Numbered from the stretch's first letter, positions 27,137-36,959 are shown. The stretch: 37,121 bases of DNA from Accumulibacter sp. (GCA_024235695.1 JACKLX010000025.1:1-37121); one strand, 5' to 3'. The notes: a model not told the origin generated them from the sequence alone. Program-made: numbers and translations.

Positions 27137-28111
27137 TCAGTTGCAGCGCTTGGGCTGCGGAATGCCGGTCTGCACCGCCGGGTTGTAGCCAGCGTCGTCA
27201 CCGAGCATCTGCCGGGCTTCCGGCGCTGCTGCTGCCGCCATCGCTGCCGGCAGCGCTTTGATCATCTTGTCGTACTGGCTGTCGAGGCACTCTTGATTGA
27301 GTGGCGCCTGCTGCGAACAGGTCGGGTCGCCGGCGAGTGCGGCCTTGACCTCGGGGTTGTTGCCCAGATAGGCGCCCCACTTGAACTCGAGGAAGTAGAC
27401 GGTCGCCGGCGCGCAGGTCGCCGTTGCGTGGAACTTGTCCTCGCAGGTCAGTTCGTCGTCGTCCCTGGCGGCTCCGGGAGGATCGCACTTGACGTAGCCG
27501 CAGCTGCCCCGCACCCAGGCCGAAAGGGTACGCAGCGGATCGTCCTGCAAGGTGCCGATGCTCTTCGGAAGCTGGGCGGGATCAATCTTCTGGCCGGCGG
27601 GATTCTTCAGCCAGACGTCGTGATGGTCCTCCATCAATTTCCAGAACTCGGCCTCGCTCTTGTCTGACCAGTCGTCAAGCAGGTAGGCGTAGACCTTTTT
27701 CTCCTTGCTCTTGATGTCGGCATTCCAGACGGCGGTCGACAGGTGGTGGTGGTCGGTCAGGTAGAACACGCCTCCGGGGCCTCGGACCAACGGCACCCAA
27801 CGGTTGTCGGCCATCAGGTAATCCTGCAGTTTTCCTTTCTTCTCCTTGCCGGAAATCTTCGCGGCCTTGCATTCGACGGCGTCCATGCCGACTGCCGACT
27901 GCGTCGGATGGAGATCCTTGACGTCGATGATGCAACCTCGTTTTTTCTTCTCCTTCAGGGTGATGATTCCGTCATCGGGCCGGGCGACCTTGGTGTGCTT
28001 GCCGCACTCGGCAATCGCGTGCTCCTTGTCGTCCTTGCCCTTCTTGGCTTCGGCGGCCCCCGTCAGGCCGACCATCAGCAATCCCGATAGCATCATGGTT
28101 AGTGCGCGCAT
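27137..28111 (-). CDS. Exported ParBc_2-family (ParB/Srx-like) protein
   Basis: 324 residues. The N-terminus is a signal peptide cleaved near AAEA (about 22). The body matches the putative ParB-like nuclease family ParBc_2: LHPTQSAVGMDAVECKA, WVPLVRGPGGVFYLTDHHHLSTAVW, VYAYLLDDWSD, then FWKLMEDHHDVWL and SIGTLQDDPLRTLSAWVRGS. The protein is rich in Lys near the N-terminus and has about nine Cys residues after the signal, consistent with disulfides in the periplasm. Its function is unknown; the nuclease label comes only from fold similarity and is doubtful for an exported protein. The ATG at 28111 has an excellent AGGAGG site, and a good sigma70 promoter lies 67-95 bases upstream. It faces the TIR-like gene and follows the cytochrome b5-like gene on the same strand. 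Confidence 0.8.
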   Translation of the reverse strand: MRALTMMLSGLLMVGLTGAAEAKKGKDDKEHAIAECGKHTKVARPDDGIITLKEKKKRGCIIDVKDLHPTQSAVGMDAVECKAAKISGKEKKGKLQDYLMADNRWVPLVRGPGGVFYLTDHHHLSTAVWNADIKSKEKKVYAYLLDDWSDKSEAEFWKLMEDHHDVWLKNPAGQKIDPAQLPKSIGTLQDDPLRTLSAWVRGSCGYVKCDPPGAARDDDELTCEDKFHATATCAPATVYFLEFKWGAYLGNNPEVKAALAGDPTCSQQAPLNQECLDSQYDKMIKALPAAMAAAAAPEARQMLGDDAGYNPAVQTGIPQPKRCN

Positions 28112-28177
28112 CTCGTCCCTCCTTTGTTAAACCAACGTGAAACAGGCGTGGGTTGACCCTCTGATCGGGTCGCCTGC

Positions 28178-28206
28178 AGTATCGTCGGCAGCAGGAAGCA
28201 AGTCAA
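28178..28206 (-). promoter_or_regulatory. Sigma70-type promoter for the ParBc_2-family gene
   Basis: On the minus strand TTGACT (28206-28201) and GATACT (28183-28178) are separated by exactly 17 bases. The predicted transcript starts near 28170, about 60 bases before the ATG at 28111. Confidence 0.65.
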
Positions 28207-28277
28207 ATCCGGTCACCGATTGGTCGACCGCGGCGGCGGCAGCCGCCCCTCGGTGGCCGTGACAGGCGCGCGGCTGG

Positions 28278-28649
28278 TCAGCGTGGCGCGCTCAAGGCGC
28301 CGATCCGGTAGGCGGCCAGCAAGCGATCGGCGCGCGCCGAGTGGGCGCGTCCCCTGCCCTTGGTCTGATAGGCTTGCGTCGCCTCGCGGCCACACCAGGC
28401 GACGATCACTTCGGGGTCGCTGGGGTGATCCGGCAGGTAGCCGCTCAAGTCGTACACCTGGCGATCAATCGCCATCCAGCAGTCGCCCGCCTCGCCATGC
28501 CTGGCGACCTCGGCCAGCGGGTACGTCCGGGCGGCCCGGTCTGGCGGCGGCGCATGCACTTCGCCCGGCAACCACCAGCCGCTTGTCGCGAAGCCGCCGA
28601 CGGCGAGCCAGAACGACAGCGTCGCGAAAATGAACAGACGGCGCATCAT
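28278..28649 (-). CDS. Membrane-anchored cytochrome b5-like heme-binding protein
   Basis: 123 residues. An N-terminal membrane anchor or signal (about 5-27) is followed by a cytochrome b5-like domain (about 42-122). The core reads YPLAEVARHGEAGDCWMAID, QVYDLSGYLPDHP. The usual HPGG heme-ligand motif is DHPSDPE, leaving His75 as first ligand; His103 in GRAHSARAD fits the second. The first ATG (28649) overlaps the stop of the flavocytochrome gene (ATGA), indicating translational coupling; a second ATG follows directly at 28646. It probably receives or donates electrons to the ferric-reductase-type protein encoded upstream, on the periplasmic side of the membrane. This pairing is inferred from the operon. 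Confidence 0.85.
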   Translation of the reverse strand: MMRRLFIFATLSFWLAVGGFATSGWWLPGEVHAPPPDRAARTYPLAEVARHGEAGDCWMAIDRQVYDLSGYLPDHPSDPEVIVAWCGREATQAYQTKGRGRAHSARADRLLAAYRIGALSAPR

Positions 28650-29926
28650 CGGAAGTCGAAGCTTTCGAAGTGGATCGCTGCGGCAGCGACAGCGCGTTGC
28701 CGCAGCGCCGGGGTGATCCTGGCCAGCAGCGCTGGCGGTCCGCACAGCTGCACCTGCCTTTCGGCAAGCCCGGATACCTGGTCGAGCAGGCGGCCAATGT
28801 CGGCTGTGCCTTCGTCGGACACGTCGCACAACTCGAAATGCGGATCCTCGCTGGCCAGTTGTCGCAGCTCGTCGAGAAAGGCGACGGCATCGTTGCCGTC
28901 GCGACGCACCGGGCGATACAGGTAGAGCAGGGTGGTCGGCTGCCGGCACGGCTGCGCGCGCAGTCTGGCGACGAATGGCGTGATGCCGATGCCGCCAGCG
29001 ATCCACAGTTGCGGCGTCGATTGCACGTCCTCCAGAAAGGTGCCGAAGGGGCCTTCGAGCTGTACCAGAACGCCCGGTTCGACGGCCTGGATACGGCTGG
29101 AGCAGGGCCCCAGCGCCTTGACGCTGATTCGCAAGCGGCCCTGGCAGTCGATCCCGCTGACCGTGAAGGGATGATATTCACCGCAGCCGTGATAGTGCAC
29201 GCCGTCACCGAAAGCGGCGAGAACGAACTGGCCCGGCGTCACCCTCATCGCCGTGGCGCAGGGTGCCAGCGACGCCTCGATGATGCCGGCGGCCGGTCTC
29301 TCGACCTGCGTGACTCGATAGGGCAGGGCCGCCATACCGAGGTCGCTGGCCAGCAGGCGCCAGCCCAGCGCCACCGCCGCAAGCAGCAGCAGGGCCAACA
29401 GCAGGGGTTCGTTGCCGAGCAGCACGTAGACGTGCGCCAGCCCCAGCACGACGCCACCGCCGAGTAGCAGATGAAAGCCTCGCCAGCGCCGGTAGGGCAG
29501 GTGTACGGCGAAAGTCGTCGTCAGGCCGAGCATCAACAGCAACAGTCCCGCCCAGCCGAGCCACAGTGGCCACGACTGGGCGCGCGGATCGAGCGTTTGC
29601 CATGCCAGTCGTGGTGCCTCGCTCCAGCCGTCGAGCGCCAGCGCCAGCGGATGGCAAAGCAACCACAGGTAAGCCAGCAGACCGCAACGGTGATGCCAGC
29701 GGTAGCTTGTCTCGAGGCCTCCCAGCAGCCTGGCCAGACGGGCCTCGCGGACCATCAGCAGCAGGCTGGCGAGCAGCAGGCCGCTGGCCGCCCAGCCGCT
29801 GACAATGCCGACGCTGCGCCACGGTGTCAGGCCGTCAGGGAAGGCCCAGCTGACGCCACCGAGGGTGATCGCCAGCGCGGCCAGTGGTGCCAGCGTGCGG
29901 CGGGCGACCGCTGCTACCGGCGTCAT
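28646..29926 (-). CDS. Ferric-reductase-type membrane flavocytochrome
   Basis: 426 residues. Six transmembrane helices (about 11-190) form a ferric reductase-like membrane domain. His79 and His92 lie 13 residues apart on one helix and His152 and His165 13 apart on another, the arrangement that binds two stacked hemes in this family. The cytoplasmic part has an FAD-binding segment with HPFTVSG (near 250) and an NAD(P)-binding segment with IAGGIGITPFVARL (near 315). It should move electrons from NAD(P)H through FAD and heme across the membrane. The acceptor may be iron, oxygen or the neighbouring cytochrome b5-like protein. Both ends overlap neighbours by ATGA (29926 with the small periplasmic gene, 28649 with the b5 gene), so the three proteins are probably made in fixed proportion. 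Confidence 0.9.
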   Translation of the reverse strand: MTPVAAVARRTLAPLAALAITLGGVSWAFPDGLTPWRSVGIVSGWAASGLLLASLLLMVREARLARLLGGLETSYRWHHRCGLLAYLWLLCHPLALALDGWSEAPRLAWQTLDPRAQSWPLWLGWAGLLLLMLGLTTTFAVHLPYRRWRGFHLLLGGGVVLGLAHVYVLLGNEPLLLALLLLAAVALGWRLLASDLGMAALPYRVTQVERPAAGIIEASLAPCATAMRVTPGQFVLAAFGDGVHYHGCGEYHPFTVSGIDCQGRLRISVKALGPCSSRIQAVEPGVLVQLEGPFGTFLEDVQSTPQLWIAGGIGITPFVARLRAQPCRQPTTLLYLYRPVRRDGNDAVAFLDELRQLASEDPHFELCDVSDEGTADIGRLLDQVSGLAERQVQLCGPPALLARITPALRQRAVAAAAIHFESFDFR

Positions 29927-30231
29927 TTCAGCTGGCCGCGAGCGCGTAGTTTGTCACAGGCGGATTCGCGCGGCTGTTCGAGAACGGTTCCGGTGCGCAG
30001 CGCGCGCTCGGCCATCTCGGCGTGATGCCGGCTCTGGTACGCCTTGCAGTCCTGGTAGCTGGTGAAGCTGCGCATCAGGCGCTGGTGCTCGACCCGCTCG
30101 TCAGGCGTCATGAACTGCCAGCCGTAGGTGTTGCGACGAGCCGCGTGCCAGGGACCGTCTGCCAGCGCGCCAGGGAGCAGCGCAAGCGACAGCACGGTCG
30201 CCAGCAGGGCGTTGAGCACGAGTTTGTTCAT
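29923..30231 (-). CDS. Small periplasmic protein of the flavocytochrome operon
   Basis: 102 residues. A signal peptide (cut near GALA-DG, about residue 24) leads to a helical, charged mature part with GWQFMTPDERVEHQRLMRSF and two Cys residues (DCKAY and ACDKL) that could form a disulfide. Similar small exported proteins with an MTPEER-type motif occur in other proteobacteria, but I know no assigned function. The ATG at 30231 has a GGAG site eight bases upstream; the longer open frame to 30396 is rejected because the signal peptide starts here. It is the first gene of the operon and overlaps the flavocytochrome start by ATGA. Confidence 0.78.
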   Translation of the reverse strand: MNKLVLNALLATVLSLALLPGALADGPWHAARRNTYGWQFMTPDERVEHQRLMRSFTSYQDCKAYQSRHHAEMAERALRTGTVLEQPRESACDKLRARGQLK

Positions 30232-30604
30232 TGCCAGAACTCCATGAGCGCGGTCGATCCCCGGCGTCCGGGTTCTGCTGCTGCCGGCCCTGGTCGCGGG
30301 TCGAAAGCGGGCGACGACGGGCCAACGATCACTTGCCGACGCGTCACTTGCTCCGGCTCGCTGATGCCCTCGGCAAGCGGCGCAGGCGAGGGGCAAGGGA
30401 CTCGTCGAGCAGCGCGATCATGATGCCGATTTCCGAGCTGCCGGACAAGTCAACGACGCGCACGGGGCGGGCCGGCGCGGCGAGTTCGGCGGCAGGCAAG
30501 AAACCTTCGCCGCGCCGGCTCGGGTCGACAGCCCTGCCGACCTTGGTCATCGGGGAACAGCCGGGGACGAGCCAGCGCTTGCCTGTGCGGCTGTAAGCGA
30601 CGGG

Positions 30605-30633
30605 TTTCGACGCTGTAAATATTGCTGTAGAAT
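30605..30633 (+). promoter_or_regulatory. Sigma70-type promoter for tig-clpP-clpX
   Basis: TTTCGA (30605-30610) and TAGAAT (30628-30633) are 17 bases apart in a locally AT-richer stretch. The predicted start near 30640 gives a long leader to the tig ATG at 30927. Confidence 0.6.
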
Positions 30634-30736
30634 CGTGCCCTTTTCGTATGCAGCGCGGTGGAATGGCCGCGCGGACGTGGACGCGAAACCGGCCTGCGGG
30701 AGATTCTCGACAGCGTGTTTGCCCGCCAGCGGGTGC

Positions 30737-30788
30737 TTCGAAACCACCCCTGAAGATCCGTTGCAAGGTGAATTTTCCCGGTTTCGAA
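30737..30788. repeat. Inverted repeat in the tig leader
   Basis: TTCGAAACC (30737-30745) and GGTTTCGAA (30780-30788) are perfect nine-base complements with a 34-base loop. The right arm is itself part of the palindrome GTTTCGAAAC. It could fold in the leader RNA or bind a protein as DNA. Confidence 0.45.
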
Positions 30789-30794
30789 ACAAGG

Positions 30795-30838
30795 CTGCAG
30801 GCCAGGCTGGTGTACAAATCGTTGGTCTGGCCAGGCAG
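30795..30838 (+). promoter_or_regulatory. Second hairpin in the tig leader
   Basis: GGCCAG (30800-30805) pairs with CTGGCC (30827-30832). CTGC (30795-30798) pairs with GCAG (30835-30838) across a small internal loop. It may shape the leader RNA of tig. No known riboswitch or thermometer class was recognised. Confidence 0.35.
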
Positions 30839-30926
30839 TGCAAGATGGCAACACGGTCTGGCCGCGTGGGTCATATCGGAGGCGCCAGGTCTACCCACCT
30901 TTCAGCCCGTATCACAAGGATTCTTA

Positions 30927-32270
30927 ATGGAAACGAACGCTGCTAACACTGACACCGATGCCCCCGTCGAAGCCGGAGTCGCGACGGCAAACGCCCTCGA
31001 GCGTCGCATCGATCTGTCGATCGCACTCGCCGACCTCGACAAGGACGTAGACCAGCGCCTGAAGCGCCTCGGCAAGAACATGAAGATGTCGGGCTTTCGC
31101 CCGGGCAAGGTGCCAGCGCACATCATCCGACAGCAGTATGGCGAACAGGCACGGCACGACGCCTTGAGCGAAACGCTCGGCAGCCTGTTCAGCGAGGCGG
31201 TGACGGCACAGAAGCTGCGCGTTGCCGGCAGTCCCAAGATCGAGACCAGGGATGGCGGCAGCACCACCCATATCGAGTTCTCGGCGGTTTTCGAGGTGTT
31301 CCCGGAGATCACGCTGAGTGATCTCGCCGCTATCGAGGTCGAGCGGCCGACTCTTGAAGTCGGTCCTGCGGAAATCGCCGGCACGATAGAAATCCTGCGC
31401 AAGCAGCGCGTCCGCTACGAACCCGTCGATCGGGCGGCGGCCAGCGGCGACCGGGTGAGCATCGACTTCCTCGGCAAGAAGGATGGCGTACCTTTCCAGG
31501 GTGGACAGGGTCAGGACTACCAGTTCGTGCTCGGCGAGGGCAAGATGCTGGCTGATTTCGAGAATGCGGTGATCGGCACCCGTCCGGGTGAAAGCAAATC
31601 CTTCGAGATGACCTTTCCGAGCGAATATTTTTCCAAGGAGCTCGCCGGTCAGACGGTGACCTTCGAGATCACCGTCAAGGAGGTCGGCGAAGCGATCCTG
31701 CCGGAAATCGATGCCGATTTCGCCAGGGCGCTCGGCGTCGATGACGGCGATCTTGTCAAGATGCGCAGCGAGATCGAGGCCAACCTCCGGCGCGAGGTGA
31801 AGAAGCGCTTGCAGGCCAAGGTCACGGCGCAGGTCATGGATTCACTGTTGCAGGCCAACCCGATCGACGTGCCGTCGGCGCTGATCGAAAAAGAGATCGA
31901 ACGTCTGATGCAGGTCGCCCGCCAGGACATGGAACAGCGCGGCATGAAGGTCAAGGACTTGCCGATGCAGCGCGAGTGGTTTGTCGAGCAGGCGACGCGC
32001 CGGGTGCGGCTGGGACTGATCCTCGCCGAGATCGTCAAGCTCAACGACCTGAAGGCAAGACCCGATCAGGTTCGCGCGCAGGTCGAGGAAGCGGCGCAGA
32101 GCTACGAGCATCCGGAGGAGGTCGTCCGCTGGTACTATGCTCAGCCGGAGCGCCTTGGCGACTTCGAGAGCGCGGCGATCGAAGCCAACGTGGTGGACTG
32201 GGTGCTGGCCGCTGTCAAGGTGCAGGACAAGCCGGTCGCCTTCGCCGAGTTGATGGGGCAGGCGTCCTGA
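30927..32270 (+). CDS. tig: Trigger factor
   Basis: 447 residues, normal for trigger factor. The N-terminal ribosome-binding domain carries the signature GFRPGKVP (56-63). The FKBP-type peptidyl-prolyl isomerase domain lies at about 170-260 (RVSIDFLGKKDGVPFQGG, FEMTFPSEY), followed by the helical chaperone domain. It binds at the ribosome exit tunnel and helps nascent chains fold. The first 12 or so residues (TDTDAPVEAG region) are an extra acidic extension before the usual start. The ATG at 30927 has AGGA at correct spacing; a longer open frame from 30648 lies in the leader and is rejected. clpP follows after 33 bases, and the tig-clpP-clpX-lon order is conserved in many proteobacteria. Confidence 0.97.
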   Translation: METNAANTDTDAPVEAGVATANALERRIDLSIALADLDKDVDQRLKRLGKNMKMSGFRPGKVPAHIIRQQYGEQARHDALSETLGSLFSEAVTAQKLRVAGSPKIETRDGGSTTHIEFSAVFEVFPEITLSDLAAIEVERPTLEVGPAEIAGTIEILRKQRVRYEPVDRAAASGDRVSIDFLGKKDGVPFQGGQGQDYQFVLGEGKMLADFENAVIGTRPGESKSFEMTFPSEYFSKELAGQTVTFEITVKEVGEAILPEIDADFARALGVDDGDLVKMRSEIEANLRREVKKRLQAKVTAQVMDSLLQANPIDVPSALIEKEIERLMQVARQDMEQRGMKVKDLPMQREWFVEQATRRVRLGLILAEIVKLNDLKARPDQVRAQVEEAAQSYEHPEEVVRWYYAQPERLGDFESAAIEANVVDWVLAAVKVQDKPVAFAELMGQAS

Positions 32271-32303
32271 ACATGCAAACGTCGGGACGCAGAGGAGCCG
32301 CAA

Positions 32304-32933
32304 ATGGAAATTGACCACCGCAGTAACTGGGACCCGCAGGCGCTCGGTCTGGTGCCGATGGTGATCGAGCAGAGTGGTCGTGGCGAGCGTGCCTACGATA
32401 TCTACTCGCGCCTGCTCAAGGAACGCGTCATCTTCCTGGTCGGCCCGGTAAACGACGTGACGGCCAATCTGGTAGTGGCGCAGTTGCTCTTCCTTGAAGC
32501 CGAGAATCCGGACAAGGACGTCCATTTCTATATCAACTCGCCGGGCGGTTCGGTGTCGGCGGGCTTGTCGATCTACGACACCATGCAGTTCATCAAGCCG
32601 GCGGTATCGACCTTGTGCATGGGGCAGGCGTGCTCGATGGGCGCCTTTCTGCTCGCTGCCGGCGCGCGTGGCAAGCGTTTCGCGCTGCCCAATTCGCGGG
32701 TAATGATTCACCAGCCGATGGGGGGCTTCCAGGGACAGGCGTCGGACATCGCGATTCACGCCAAGGAAATCCTCTCGCTGCGCGCCAAACTGAACGAGTT
32801 GATGGCACATCACACGGGGCAGCCGATTGAACGCATCGAGCGTGATACCGATCGTGACAATTTCCTTTCGGCGCAGGACGCGGCAGAATATGGTCTGATC
32901 GACAAGGTGCTGGCCAATCGGGATGCGGGCTGA
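32304..32933 (+). CDS. clpP: ATP-dependent Clp protease proteolytic subunit
   Basis: 209 residues. The serine protease triad is complete: Ser111 (GQACSMGAF), His136 (VMIHQP) and Asp185 (TDRDNF), the same numbering as in the E. coli precursor. The protein forms a double heptamer barrel that degrades substrates unfolded by ClpX or ClpA. The N-terminus includes a short propeptide (about 1-15). The ATG at 32304 has an AGGAG site. The gene lies between tig (33 bases) and clpX (48 bases), and there is no visible terminator, so it is likely co-transcribed with both. Confidence 0.98.
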   Translation: MEIDHRSNWDPQALGLVPMVIEQSGRGERAYDIYSRLLKERVIFLVGPVNDVTANLVVAQLLFLEAENPDKDVHFYINSPGGSVSAGLSIYDTMQFIKPAVSTLCMGQACSMGAFLLAAGARGKRFALPNSRVMIHQPMGGFQGQASDIAIHAKEILSLRAKLNELMAHHTGQPIERIERDTDRDNFLSAQDAAEYGLIDKVLANRDAG

Positions 32934-32981
32934 TTCGCATCCGGGCAGTTTCCATACGGATTGACAGTGAGGTAGGTCGAG

Positions 32982-34253
<1,272 letters not shown>

Positions 34254-34274
34254 TGTGCTTGCCGCGGCCTGCGG

Positions 34275-34302
34275 CTTGAAATACGGGTTCGCGCCTCCAT
34301 GT
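34275..34302 (+). promoter_or_regulatory. Sigma32 (RpoH) heat-shock promoter for lon
   Basis: CTTGAAA (34275-34281) and CTCCATGT (34295-34302) are separated by 13 bases. The sigma32 consensus is CTTGAAA, a spacer of about 11-16 bases, then CCCCATNT, so only one position differs. Transcription would start near 34309, about 29 bases before the lon ATG. Confidence 0.75.
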
Positions 34303-34337
34303 GATGGCGTTGAAGCTTAACTTAAAGGGCACAATCG

Positions 34338-36761
34338 ATGTCTGCAACCCCCAAGTTGGCCAGCGAGCCGGTCGAACTGCCGCTGTTGCCGCTGCGCGAC
34401 GTGGTCGTTTTTCCGCACATGGTGATCCCGCTGTTTGTCGGCCGGCCGAAGTCGATCAAAGCACTCGAAGTGGCGATGGAGGCGGGCAAGAGCATCCTGC
34501 TGGTTGCCCAGAAGTCGGCCGTCAAGGACGAACCGGAAGCCGATGATCTGTACGATATCGGCTGTGTGGCGAACATCCTGCAGATGCTGAAACTCCCCGA
34601 CGGCACCGTCAAGGTGCTGGTCGAAGGAGCCCAGCGCGCACGCCTGGAGGCCATCGAGTCGCGTGAGGAGATGTTTTTCGCGCGGGCCCGCGCGGTGGTC
34701 GCCGAGGACGGCGTGAACCACGAGGTCGAGGCCTTGCGGCGTGCGGTGATCGCGCAGTTCGACCAGTACGTCAAGCTCAACAAGAAGATCCCGCCGGAGA
34801 TCCTGACCTCGATCGCGGGTATCGAAGAGGCGGGTCGGTTGGCCGACACGATCGCCGCGCACCTGCCATTGAAGCTCGAGCAGAAGCAGGAAGTGCTCGA
34901 GATGTTCGACATTCGCGCACGCATCGAGCGCCTGCTGACGCAACTCGAAGCCGAGATCGACATCCTCCAGGTCGAGAAACGCATCCGCGGTCGCGTCAAG
35001 CGCCAGATGGAAAAGAGTCAGCGCGAGTACTACCTCAACGAGCAGGTCAAGGCGATCCAGAAGGAACTCGGTGAAGGTGAAGACGGCGCCGATATGGAGG
35101 ACCTCGAGCGGAAGGTCAAGCTTGCCGGCATGGGCAAGGAAGGTCTTGCCAAGGCGCAGGCCGAGTTGCGGAAGCTCAAGCTGATGTCGCCGATGTCGGC
35201 GGAAGCGACGGTGGTGCGCAATTTCATCGAAACGCTGATCGGCCTGCCGTGGCGCAAGCGGACACGCACCAGCAAGGACCTGGCAGCGGCCGGCAGGATT
35301 CTCGATACCGATCACTGGGGCCTGGAAAAGGTCAAGGAACGAATCATCGAGTATCTGGCCGTGCAGCAACGGGTTGACCGGCTGAAGGCACCGATTCTCT
35401 GTCTGGTCGGTCCGCCCGGTGTCGGCAAGACCTCGCTCGGACAGTCGATAGCGCGCGCCACCGGGCGGAAGTTCGTTCGCATGAGCCTCGGCGGCGTGCG
35501 CGACGAGGCCGAGATTCGCGGCCATCGACGGACCTATATCGGCTCGATGCCCGGCAAGATCCTGCAGAACATGAGCAAGATCGGTGTCAAGAATCCGCTT
35601 TTCCTGCTCGATGAAGTCGACAAGATGGGTCAGGACTTTCGGGGCGACCCGAGTTCGGCACTGCTCGAGGTGCTCGACCCGGAACAGAACTCGACCTTCG
35701 TCGACCACTATGTCGAGGTCGAGTACGATCTGTCGGAAGTGATGTTCGTGGCGACCGCCAACACCCTGAACATTCCGGCGCCTCTGCTCGACCGCATGGA
35801 GGTAATCAGGCTCTCGGGCTATACCGAGGACGAGAAGGTCAATATCGCCCAGCGCTACCTGCTGCCCAAGCAGATGAAGAACAACGGCCTGAGGACCAGC
35901 GAACTGACGGTGGCCGAAAGCGCCCTCCGCGACATCGTTCGTTACTACACGCGCGAGGCTGGTGTGCGATCGCTGGAACGCGACATTTCCAAGATCTGCC
36001 GCAAGGTGGTCAAGACGCTGTTGCTTCGCAGAAGCCAGCGCAAGGTGGCGGTCAGCGCGCGCAACCTCGACAAGTTCCTCGGCGTTCGTCGTTTCAATTT
36101 TGGTGTTGCCGAGCGCGAAAATCAGATTGGCCAGGTGACCGGACTGGCGTGGACCGAAGTCGGTGGCGAGTTGCTGACCATCGAGTCGGTGGTGCTGCCG
36201 GGAAAAGGCAAGACGACCACCACCGGCAAGCTCGGTGAGGTGATGCAGGAGTCGGTTCAGGCAGCAGTGTCGGTGGTGCGCAAGCGTGCCGGCTCACTGG
36301 GCATTGACCAGGACTTTTACCAGAAAAGCGATATCCACATTCATCTTCCCGAAGGAGCGATTCCCAAGGACGGGCCGTCTGCGGGCGTCGGGATCTGCAC
36401 GGCGCTGGTGTCGGTGTTGACCGGTATCCCGGTGTGTTGTGACGTGGCGATGACCGGCGAGATCACCCTGCGTGGCGAGGTGTTGCCGATCGGTGGGCTG
36501 AAGGAAAAGCTTCTCGCCGCGGTCCGGGGAGGCCTGGCGCGCGTGCTGATTCCGGAGGAAAACGTCCGCGATCTGGCCGAAATTCCCGACAACATCAAGA
36601 ACAAGCTGGAGATCATTCCGGTGAGGTGGATCGACCAGGTGCTTGAACTGGCGCTCGAGCGCAAGCCGGAGCCGGCTTCCGGCGAGGTGACACCGACCCC
36701 TGCGGTGGCGGCAGGCGTCGCTGCGGAAAACCCTGCCGGACAGGCACTGATCACCCATTGA
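34338..36761 (+). CDS. lon: ATP-dependent Lon protease
   Basis: 807 residues, typical of LonA. The N-terminal substrate-binding domain begins LPLLPLRDVVVFPHM. The AAA+ domain has Walker A GPPGVGKT (358-365) and Walker B FLLDEVDK. The proteolytic domain has the Ser-Lys dyad: Ser681 in PKDGPSAG and Lys724 in GGLKEK. It degrades damaged and short-lived regulatory proteins in the cytosol. The last 25 or so residues are a Pro/Ala-rich tail beyond the usual end. The ATG at 34338 follows an AAAGGG ribosome site. A near-consensus heat-shock promoter lies just upstream and an intrinsic terminator 40 bases downstream, so lon can be expressed independently of clpX. Confidence 0.98.
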   Translation: MSATPKLASEPVELPLLPLRDVVVFPHMVIPLFVGRPKSIKALEVAMEAGKSILLVAQKSAVKDEPEADDLYDIGCVANILQMLKLPDGTVKVLVEGAQRARLEAIESREEMFFARARAVVAEDGVNHEVEALRRAVIAQFDQYVKLNKKIPPEILTSIAGIEEAGRLADTIAAHLPLKLEQKQEVLEMFDIRARIERLLTQLEAEIDILQVEKRIRGRVKRQMEKSQREYYLNEQVKAIQKELGEGEDGADMEDLERKVKLAGMGKEGLAKAQAELRKLKLMSPMSAEATVVRNFIETLIGLPWRKRTRTSKDLAAAGRILDTDHWGLEKVKERIIEYLAVQQRVDRLKAPILCLVGPPGVGKTSLGQSIARATGRKFVRMSLGGVRDEAEIRGHRRTYIGSMPGKILQNMSKIGVKNPLFLLDEVDKMGQDFRGDPSSALLEVLDPEQNSTFVDHYVEVEYDLSEVMFVATANTLNIPAPLLDRMEVIRLSGYTEDEKVNIAQRYLLPKQMKNNGLRTSELTVAESALRDIVRYYTREAGVRSLERDISKICRKVVKTLLLRRSQRKVAVSARNLDKFLGVRRFNFGVAERENQIGQVTGLAWTEVGGELLTIESVVLPGKGKTTTTGKLGEVMQESVQAAVSVVRKRAGSLGIDQDFYQKSDIHIHLPEGAIPKDGPSAGVGICTALVSVLTGIPVCCDVAMTGEITLRGEVLPIGGLKEKLLAAVRGGLARVLIPEENVRDLAEIPDNIKNKLEIIPVRWIDQVLELALERKPEPASGEVTPTPAVAAGVAAENPAGQALITH

Positions 36762-36800
36762 GCCGAGGCGTCAGCGCCCTTGCTCTGGCAAGATGTCCGC

Positions 36801-36842
36801 CGCAAGGCCCGCGGCACGGTGGTGGCGGGCCGTTGCGCTTTT
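36801..36842 (+). terminator. Intrinsic terminator after lon
   Basis: CGCAAGGCCCGC (36801-36812) pairs with GCGGGCC (36825-36831) and, past one bulged G, TTGCG (36833-36837). A run of four T residues follows (36839-36842). The stem has 12 pairs. Confidence 0.8.
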
Positions 36843-36959
36843 CTGTACGCTCAATCAGGGCTTTCCGAGCAAGCCGCGTGCTTTGCTCGCGACCGGCGCG
36901 GGCGCGGCGCCCGGGCCTTCTTGGGCGTGACCTGAGAGGGCTGGCTGCGGCCTCGGATC

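Larger units (their letters stand above)
30232..30926. other. Divergent intergenic region and long tig leader
   Basis: 695 bases without a supported gene. Open frames on both strands (for example 30344-30898 minus) have Arg/Pro-rich translations without family resemblance. The plus-strand part holds a good promoter at 30605-30633 and a leader of about 285 bases before tig. The leader contains two inverted repeats (30737-30788 and 30795-30838). No clear promoter for the leftward flavocytochrome operon was recognised. Confidence 0.6.

Noticed and set aside
30731-30790. TTCGAAA motifs that resemble tRNA T-loops
   Set aside because: No acceptor, D or anticodon stems can be built around them; they are better described as an inverted repeat.
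30344-30898. A 184-codon minus-strand frame in the tig upstream region
   Set aside because: No ribosome site or family resemblance, and it overlaps the tig promoter and leader.
30648-30926. A longer N-terminus for trigger factor
   Set aside because: The extra residues are unlike any trigger factor, and the ATG at 30927 has a good ribosome site.
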